Below are positions 57,790 through 64,000 of a DNA stretch of 64,000 nt, piece after piece. The translations under genes were made by a program, and so were the position numbers. This DNA comes from Alnus glutinosa (Eukaryota > Streptophyta > Magnoliopsida > Fagales > Betulaceae). Below the pieces are notes generated by a model that ran no database searches, had not been told where the DNA came from, and worked only from the letters and a program-made list of their open reading frames with translations. The stretch is from contig NC_084888.1 in assembly GCF_958979055.1 (NCBI RefSeq), forward strand, positions 7,735,501 through 7,799,500. Reading direction: 5' to 3'. The stretch's first letter is position 1. Each line of letters opens with the position of its first letter.

Positions 57790-60700
57790 ATGGGAGGTAG
57801 GATGGGCCAAAGTTCTTATACTGGAGCTCATTCTTTTCAAGAAGGGGCTAGTTTCAATGATGGTATTCACACTCGTTCGATGAAATTTGATTTTCCTAAG
57901 TTTGAAGGCGAGGAACCGGAAACCTGGTGCATCAGAGCTACACAATTCTTTGACCATCATGGAACTCCGGATCAACAAAGGCTGTCAATTTCGGCTTTTC
58001 ACATGGAAGGGCGTGCGTTAATCTGGTTTGAAGAGCTGAAAGCTAGTGGAGCTCTAAAATCTTGGGGAGATTTTTTACAATCTCTAAGAATCCGTTTCGG
58101 GAAGGGTTCTTATGATGACCCAATGGAAGAGTTAACAAAGTTGAAACAAGTGGGAGTCTTGGAGGATTATAAGACTCAGTTTGATTTTTTGGCTAGCAAG
58201 GTGATTGGTCTGCCTGATTCTCACAAGCTCAGCATGTTTTTGGGGGGTCTGAAAGATGAAATTAGAATCCCAATTAGGATGTTCAATCCTAAAACTTTAA
58301 TTGATGCATTTGCCTTGGCTAAAATGCAGGAGGAAACTTTTTTGGCCCATAAGAAAGCTATCAGGGCTGCTTGGAATCCAAGCTCTTTTCAGTCAAGTTA
58401 TCATCCTTCTGGGCAATTTTCCAAGTCTAGTAATGGGGGTACTGCTCGTCTCATCATGCCAAGCTCTGTTAAGCAGGTTCTTTTTTCTGGAGTCACTGCT
58501 AACCAGAGTGGTAAAGGGGTTGTTGGTAGGGCCCCAAATCAAGCTGTGGTCCAAGTACAGCGGCTTACACAAGCCCAAATGGATGACAGACGCAGGAAAG
58601 GTCTATGTTTTAATTGTGATGCTAAGTACTCTAGTGGACATGTTTGCATGGCCCCTAAGTTGTTTGTGTTAGAAGCCTTGGAAGGTGGACAGGAAGATAT
58701 TTCTCAGGAACTAGTTCAGAAGGATGAGGATCCAGGAGAGTTTTTCCTGGAAGAATTTCCAGAAATTTCTTTGAATGCAATAGTGGGATCTCCTAGTCCT
58801 AGGACTATGCGGATCATTGGATTTCTGAGGTATCACAGAGTTACTGTCTTAATTGATTCAGGCAGTACTCATAATTTTGTGGATGTGGAATTGGTGAGTT
58901 TGCTGGGGTTACAACTTGTACAGCATAAAGGAGTGAAAGTTAGAGTGGCTAATGGACAATTGGTGCCTAGTCCAGGGAAATGCCAGGCGGTGAATTTAAA
59001 GTTACAGGATTTTTCCTTCTCTACAGAATTTTTTGTCCTTCCCTTAGCAGGATGTCAAGTAGTGTTGGGTGTCCAATGGTTGAGGACTTTAGGTCCCATT
59101 GTGTGGGATTTTGAGAAGTTAACCATGCAGTTTTCTTTTCTCAACAAGCCCATTCAGCTTCAGGGTATGCACCAAGGTCCTTCTTTATGTTTGGAGGAAG
59201 CTTCTTCATTGAAATTGTCTAGAGTGGACAGCAGAGGTGTATGGCTGCAATTGGTATCCACAGTGGTGACAAATGATGTGGCAGATTCTTATCCGCAGAG
59301 TCTTCTCCAGGAATTGTTGCAGCAGTTTGAAGATGTGTTTCAGGAACCAAAAGGGTTGCCTCCACCTAGGTCTCATGACCATGCTATTCCTTTACAAGAA
59401 GGAGTTCAACCTGTTTCAGTTCGGCCATATAGGTATCCTTTCTATCAAAAAGAAGAGATCGAGAAGATAGTGAAGGATCTTCTGCAAACAGGAGTGATAA
59501 GGCCAAGTCGTAGTCCTTTTTCTTCTCCAGTATTGTTGGTAAGAAAGGCTGATGGCACATGGCGTATGTGCATGGATTACCGGGCACTGAATAAGGTAAC
59601 AATTAAAGATAAATTTCCAATTCCTGTGATAGATGAATTGCTTGATGAGCTATGGGGGGCTAGAATATTTTCTAAGTTGGATTTAAGATCCGGCTACCAT
59701 CAAATCCGGGTTGTGGATTCTGATATTCCTAAAACTGCATTTAGAACTCATGAAGGTCATTATGAGTTCTTGGTAATGCCATTTGGTCTCACAAATGCTC
59801 CCTCTACATTTCAAGGTTTAATGAACCATATCTTTAATCCTTATCTTAGAAAGTTTATACTAGTATTTTTTGATGACATACTAGTTTATAGTAAGGATTT
59901 TGAAGCTCATATAGAACATTTAAAGCTGACTTTAGAACTACTGAGGCAGAACCAGCTTTATGCCAAGAAGTCTAAGTGCCGGTTTGGTGTTAAGGAGGTG
60001 GATTACTTGGGGCATATTGTGTCTAATCATGGGGTGTGTGCTGATCCCAACAAGATTAAGGCTGTCCTTGATTGGCCATTACCTAAAACCATCAAGTCCT
60101 TGAGAGGTTTTTTGGGTCTTACGGGATACTATAGAAAGTTTATAAAACATTATGGGGCCATTGCTGCTCCACTGACAGCAATGCTGAAGAAGAATGCTTT
60201 TGTATGGACATGTGAGGCTAAGGAGGCGTTTCAAGCTCTCAGGATGGCAGTAACACAGGCTCCAGTTTTGGCTCTTCCGAATTTCTCCCAAACTTTTATT
60301 ATAGAATGTGATGCCAGCGGGTTTGGTATAGGGGCAGTGTTGATGCAGAATAGAAGGCCAATTGCTTACATTAGTAAGGCCCTTAAAGGCAAAGCGCTGC
60401 ATATGTCAACTTATGAAAAGGAGCTGTTTGCACTTGTGTCAGCTATTCAGAAGTGGCGTCCCTACCTTCTTGGTCAATCCTTTGTGGTTAAGACTGACCA
60501 ACAAAGTTTGAAGTTCCTCTTGGAACAAAAGGTTGGCACACCTTTTCAGCAGAAATGGTTAACCAAGTTATTGGGGTATGATTTCATTGTTGAATATAAG
60601 AAGGGGGTAGATAATAAAGTTGCTGATGCTCTTTCCAGAAGAGAGGACAATGATGTTAGTGATGAGAAGGTCTCTCTTTTCTTATTATCCATCCCTCGAG

Positions 60701-62139
60701 CAGTTTGGGTTGATGAATTAAAGGCTGAATATGGCTCTGATCAAGAGCTACAGACCTTATGGAACCAGTGGCAGAATCATAAGCTGGATGCAGCTAAGTA
60801 TTCTTGCAGGGATGGTCTGTTGTTGTATAAAAACATAATTGTGTTGGGGCAATCACCTCAGTTGAAAAATAAAGTCCTTTCGTTTGTTCATTCTGATCCG
60901 ATTTCGGGACATTCAGGATATGATAAAACGTTGCAGAGGGCAAAGAAGGATTTTTTTTGGAAAGGAATGAGAAAGGACTTGAAATCTTTTATTAGGAGCT
61001 GTGATGTATGTCAGAGGAGTAAACATGAGAATAGTCTTCCTGCTGGACTATTGCAACCGCTTCCCATTCCATCAAGAGTTTGGTCTCATATTACCATGGA
61101 TTTTATTGAAGGGTTGCCATTTTCTCAAGGCCAATCTGTTATAATGGTGGTTGTGGATCGCCTATCAAAGTATGCTCATTTCTTGACTTTATCTCATCCC
61201 TATACAGCAGTTACAGTAGCCAGATTGTTTGTATCTCAAGTGTTCAAGCTGCATGGGATGCCTCTCTCAATAGTTTCTGATAGAGACCCGGTTTTTACTA
61301 GTGCTTTTTGGCGTGAGTTCTTCAAACTTCAGGGGACTTCTTTGGACATGAGCTCTAGTTACCATCCACAAACAGATGGCCAGTCTGAAATTGTTAATAA
61401 GTGCTTAGAAAATTACTTGAGATGTTTTGCTCAAGATAATCCGAAGCAGTGGGTGTCGTGGTTACCTTGGGCTGAATACTGGTATAACACCAGTTGGCAT
61501 ACTTCCATCAGGATGACTCCCTATGAAGCTGTGTATGGAGTTCCACCTCCAAGGTTGCTAGCTTATGTTCCTGGCACTACACGGGTAGAGGCAGTGGATG
61601 AAGTCCTTAAGTCGAGACAGCAGATCCTTGCTTTACTGCAGCACAACTTACAGCAGGCTCAGCAACGTATGAAAAGGTATGCTGATTTGAAGAGGTCAGA
61701 AAGAAGTTTTGAGATTGGTCAGTTGGTTTATCTGAGGCTGCAGCCTTATAGGCAATCAACCATTGCTGTCCGAAGGTCTCTCAAATTATCCCCTCGGTTT
61801 TATGGACCTTTTCCTATTTTGAAGAAGGTTGGCCAGGTAGCCTATGAGCTTGAGCTTCCTCCTGAGGCCAGAATACATCCAGTATTTCATGTCTCCCAGC
61901 TTAAGCTCAAATTAGGGTCTTCTACAGAGGTTGTTCCTAAGTTGCCACCAGTTAATTCTAAGGGAATTTTGCAGCCAGAACCGGTGGAGGTGCTTAGTCG
62001 GCGCTTGAGACCTAAGAATCATCGTGCTTATGTTGAGTTGTTGATTCGTTGGGAAGGACAACATGCGGATGATGCTACCTGGGAGGATTTCCATTTCCTT
62101 AAGGAGGCCTATCCACACCTTGTGGGCAAGGTGTTCTAA
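57790..62139 (+). CDS. gag-pol polyprotein (Gag, protease, RT, RNase H, integrase, chromodomain)
   Basis: The frame has 1449 codons and no stop. Residue positions: Gag core at about 45-180 ([20 protein letters not shown]); zinc knuckle at about 273-287 ([14 protein letters not shown]); aspartic protease [12 protein letters not shown] at about 354; reverse transcriptase about 540-720 with FFDDILVYS near 692; RNase [14 protein letters not shown] near 838; integrase HHCC finger from HSDPISGH (1033) to CDVCQRSK; catalytic D-D-E in TMDFIEG (1102), VSDRDPVF (1161) and HPQTDGQSE (1191-1199); chromodomain at about 1395-1445 ([18 protein letters not shown]). Chromodomains help place new copies in particular chromatin. 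The annotated ATG is only the first one after the frame break; the true Gag start lies in the upstream frame. Confidence 0.93.
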   Translation: MGGRMGQSSYTGAHSFQEGASFNDGIHTRSMKFDFPKFEGEEPETWCIRATQFFDHHGTPDQQRLSISAFHMEGRALIWFEELKASGALKSWGDFLQSLRIRFGKGSYDDPMEELTKLKQVGVLEDYKTQFDFLASKVIGLPDSHKLSMFLGGLKDEIRIPIRMFNPKTLIDAFALAKMQEETFLAHKKAIRAAWNPSSFQSSYHPSGQFSKSSNGGTARLIMPSSVKQVLFSGVTANQSGKGVVGRAPNQAVVQVQRLTQAQMDDRRRKGLCFNCDAKYSSGHVCMAPKLFVLEALEGGQEDISQELVQKDEDPGEFFLEEFPEISLNAIVGSPSPRTMRIIGFLRYHRVTVLIDSGSTHNFVDVELVSLLGLQLVQHKGVKVRVANGQLVPSPGKCQAVNLKLQDFSFSTEFFVLPLAGCQVVLGVQWLRTLGPIVWDFEKLTMQFSFLNKPIQLQGMHQGPSLCLEEASSLKLSRVDSRGVWLQLVSTVVTNDVADSYPQSLLQELLQQFEDVFQEPKGLPPPRSHDHAIPLQEGVQPVSVRPYRYPFYQKEEIEKIVKDLLQTGVIRPSRSPFSSPVLLVRKADGTWRMCMDYRALNKVTIKDKFPIPVIDELLDELWGARIFSKLDLRSGYHQIRVVDSDIPKTAFRTHEGHYEFLVMPFGLTNAPSTFQGLMNHIFNPYLRKFILVFFDDILVYSKDFEAHIEHLKLTLELLRQNQLYAKKSKCRFGVKEVDYLGHIVSNHGVCADPNKIKAVLDWPLPKTIKSLRGFLGLTGYYRKFIKHYGAIAAPLTAMLKKNAFVWTCEAKEAFQALRMAVTQAPVLALPNFSQTFIIECDASGFGIGAVLMQNRRPIAYISKALKGKALHMSTYEKELFALVSAIQKWRPYLLGQSFVVKTDQQSLKFLLEQKVGTPFQQKWLTKLLGYDFIVEYKKGVDNKVADALSRREDNDVSDEKVSLFLLSIPRAVWVDELKAEYGSDQELQTLWNQWQNHKLDAAKYSCRDGLLLYKNIIVLGQSPQLKNKVLSFVHSDPISGHSGYDKTLQRAKKDFFWKGMRKDLKSFIRSCDVCQRSKHENSLPAGLLQPLPIPSRVWSHITMDFIEGLPFSQGQSVIMVVVDRLSKYAHFLTLSHPYTAVTVARLFVSQVFKLHGMPLSIVSDRDPVFTSAFWREFFKLQGTSLDMSSSYHPQTDGQSEIVNKCLENYLRCFAQDNPKQWVSWLPWAEYWYNTSWHTSIRMTPYEAVYGVPPPRLLAYVPGTTRVEAVDEVLKSRQQILALLQHNLQQAQQRMKRYADLKRSERSFEIGQLVYLRLQPYRQSTIAVRRSLKLSPRFYGPFPILKKVGQVAYELELPPEARIHPVFHVSQLKLKLGSSTEVVPKLPPVNSKGILQPEPVEVLSRRLRPKNHRAYVELLIRWEGQHADDATWEDFHFLKEAYPHLVGKVF

Positions 62140-62154
62140 AAATGGGAGGGGTAA
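62137..62154 (+). other. Polypurine tract
   Basis: AAAAATGGGAGGGGTAA lies directly before the 3' LTR; it primes plus-strand DNA synthesis. It overlaps the gag-pol stop codon (62137-62139). Confidence 0.8.
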
Positions 62155-62607
62155 TGTTACACGTCTGGTTAAGATTCAGGTAAGGGCAGCTGGAGGTGTA
62201 CGTGGCACATGCAGGAGGTGTATGCTGGAGGTATACGTGGCAGATGCAGAGGAGTAGCATGGATTATGGATTCCAGTTACGTGGCAGATGCAGAGGAGTA
62301 GCATGGATTATGGATTCCAGTTGGAATCCAGTAATTCAGTTGTACAGTTACTGAGTTTCAAGAATTAGTTGCTTTTATTCTTCTTCATTCCAGTTGTGTA
62401 TAAATATAGTTGACTACAGTGTTAAGGGCAGTTTTTGACATTTGTTGAGTTCAGTTTGAACTAAGGAGACTCGCCATCTCGAATTGGCTTATCCAATAAA
62501 GATTCCTCATTCTTTCTTTCATCTCTTTTCTTCTTCTTTCCTTCTAGAGTTCTATTTCTTAGTTCTGAATAGATAAATTTACTCACAGAATTAACACGTC
62601 TGTGACA
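62155..62607 (+). repeat. 3' LTR
   Basis: It has the same length and ends as the 5' LTR, with the same tandem 44-bp unit, TATA box and AATAAA. One T/C difference was seen. Confidence 0.95.
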
Positions 62608-62612
62608 ATCTT

Positions 62613-62925
62613 AAAACCAAAACTCTTTTTCTGAAATACTTTTTTTACTTGCACCCTTTTTTTCTTTGTCTTAACCCTCTCTCCCTAGGGTGTATGTACA
62701 TTCAAATACTTCGTATTGAAGTTCTAAATCATGCTAAATCTTTAATTTCTTAAACATGCTTGGAAATCCAACTAAATAAAATTCACGCTTTAATTCTTGA
62801 AACAGAATAACAGTGTATGGTATCATAATACTTCTCAACATATAAATAGATGAATAATACCAAACAATTTAAGAAAATACAGTCTAGTCATATTTACTTA
62901 CCTCGAAGCTCTGATAAGAAGCATT
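62613..62925. other. Stretch between the chromovirus and the older LTR-like segment
   Basis: This T- and A-rich sequence has no coding frame. On the minus strand 62901-62917 reads TTATCAGAGCTTCGAGG, close to the TGGTATCAGAGC primer-binding site followed by CTTCGAGG. It may be the start of the internal region of an older, cut-down retroelement. Confidence 0.35.
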
Positions 62926-63993
62926 TGAATCTCTCACACACAAGTCTAAGAACCTGAATCAAGTCATGACAACTCTTAGAAAACGATCTAACTCTACTCG
63001 TCATGTTTCCTCCCTTGAGCCCCGTCTTAAAGCTCTTGATTGATATGGACTTATCTGGATTCTATCTTTAAAAGTCCTGAGCTATTTAGGTTAAACTTGA
63101 GGTCTTCTTTCTAAGGTTCTAATTCTTCTAGAATTTTTTTACAGTGCATGACCTTTCCGAAAAATTAAATTTTCTTTGGGCTTTGGCCTCACTTGGACAT
63201 CACAACATTGGGCCCTTACTGGACTTCTTCAAGTCCAAAAGACCACGTTCCACTAAAGGCATTTTTGGGCCCAATAACCAAGCTTCAAACACAAGGCCCT
63301 AACCTAGGGTTGGGCTGACAACGCTCTTTCTAATGGGCCTGCCTTTAGTCTGAAAAATGTCTATGTTGGGCCCTCTAATTGAAGATCCAACGCAACACAC
63401 ACTTTGTTGGGCTTCCTGAAAATCCAGAAAGTGTCACTTGAATTTGGGCTGCCTGTTGGGCCACTTGTGCAGCTCCAATGCGACGTAGCGGAAGATTAAG
63501 GTGACTAATAAAAGAACATCATCTTTGATTCTGCAATGAGAAGCGTCTTCGTCTTCTATCCAAAAAGATAAAACAAACTCGCAGGCTAAAAGAAATATAA
63601 AACTCCATAGAGTATTTGAGAGAGAAGTCTCTGATTTAATAATAATTCAATTGATTGAGTTTTACATAATAAGCAAGCCCATTTATAGAAAAGAAATACT
63701 GGTAGAGAAAGTAAACTATTCCTAGTAGTAAAAGTAAATTTAATCCTAGTAAGAAAAATAAATAAATAAAGCAAATCTAGTCCTAGCAAGTAAAGGAAAT
63801 AAAGTCTTAATCGTAAATAAGATAATAAAATAAAATAAAATCCTGGCTTGACGATCAAGCCTTTCCTTTTGTACTTCCATTGTCTGAGAACAGGTAAACT
63901 TCTAATCAAATGGCACTGCTCCAATATTATTTTTAACATTTTTTCTATTTTCATTTTCATCAAAAATATTAGTAAATTCCGTCCTACATCACA
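62926..63993 (-). mobile_element. Older LTR-like segment at right edge (minus strand)
   Basis: Read on the minus strand, it starts TGTGATGTAGGACGG at 63993, has a TATA box (TATAAAT, 63681-63687) followed by leader-like sequence, and ends GAGAGATTCA at 62926, ahead of a worn primer-binding-site-like word. The TAGGATTAAATTTACTTTTA-type repeats before the TATA box are LTR-like. No second copy is in the window. It is a candidate only. Confidence 0.35.
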
Positions 63994-64000
63994 ATGTCAA

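Larger units (their letters stand above)
56984..62607 (+). mobile_element. Young Ty3/gypsy chromovirus, probably Reina clade
   Basis: The element is 5624 bp with two 453-bp LTRs (56984-57436 and 62155-62607), flanked by exact ATCTT duplications (56979-56983 and 62608-62612). The LTRs differ at one position that I could see (GTCGC at 57198 versus GTTGC). It has a primer-binding site, gag-pol with an integrase followed by a chromodomain, and a polypurine tract. Short LTRs plus a C-terminal chromodomain suggest the Reina clade rather than Tekay, whose LTRs are longer. A frame break in gag suggests this copy may not act alone. Confidence 0.95.

Noticed and set aside
57730..57790. Programmed ribosomal frameshift in gag
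   Set aside because: Plant chromoviruses normally use one frame, and no clear slippery heptamer with a stem was seen. An indel or assembly error is simpler.

Overview
This is nuclear DNA from a eudicot plant: an AT-rich, transposon-filled arm on the left followed by a compact gene island. The genes have short GT-AG introns and clear Arabidopsis homologues. The transposons are of plant type: an Ac-like hAT, a long solo LTR, a chromovirus and many MITE-like pieces. A woody rosid seems likely from the gene sequences, but that is an impression only.

Layout. At 1-1640 (minus) lie the promoter and first three coding exons of a REC/TSS-type CLU-related TPR protein; the rest is off the left edge. 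From 1.6 to 24.8 kb I find no host gene. It holds old MITE-like and non-LTR-like debris, a 4.45-kb solo LTR (11347-15798), and a complete but dead Ac-like hAT element (16191-21038) whose transposase gene is itself split by a 642-bp solo LTR (18288-18929) with a perfect 5-bp target duplication.

From 24.8 kb the gene island holds an ATX3/4/5-clade histone H3K4 methyltransferase (23 exons, +), an RMF-type F-box protein (8 exons, +), a type II PI4K-gamma/ubiquitin-like-domain kinase (2 coding exons, +), EMB1703 (5 exons, minus) and a SINAT RING E3 ligase (exons 2 and 3 in view, minus). The reconstructed coding sequences come out in frame: 3111, 951, 1794 and 3486 bp for the four complete genes.

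At 56984-62607 a very young chromovirus (identical-length 453-bp LTRs, one difference seen, ATCTT target duplication) lies upstream of SINAT exon 2, probably inside intron 1. SINAT exon 1 is not in the window. At the right edge there is an older LTR-like segment on the minus strand.

The genes do not form a pathway; they are a conserved neighbourhood. From memory, Arabidopsis chromosome 3 has RMF, ATX3, EMB1703 and SINAT3 within At3g61730-At3g61790, and PI4K-gamma4 is At2g46500 in the paired chromosome 2 block. I found no sign of an undescribed biological system. The best observations are nested transposition events with readable boundaries, a GC-AG intron, and transposons inside introns of two regulatory genes.
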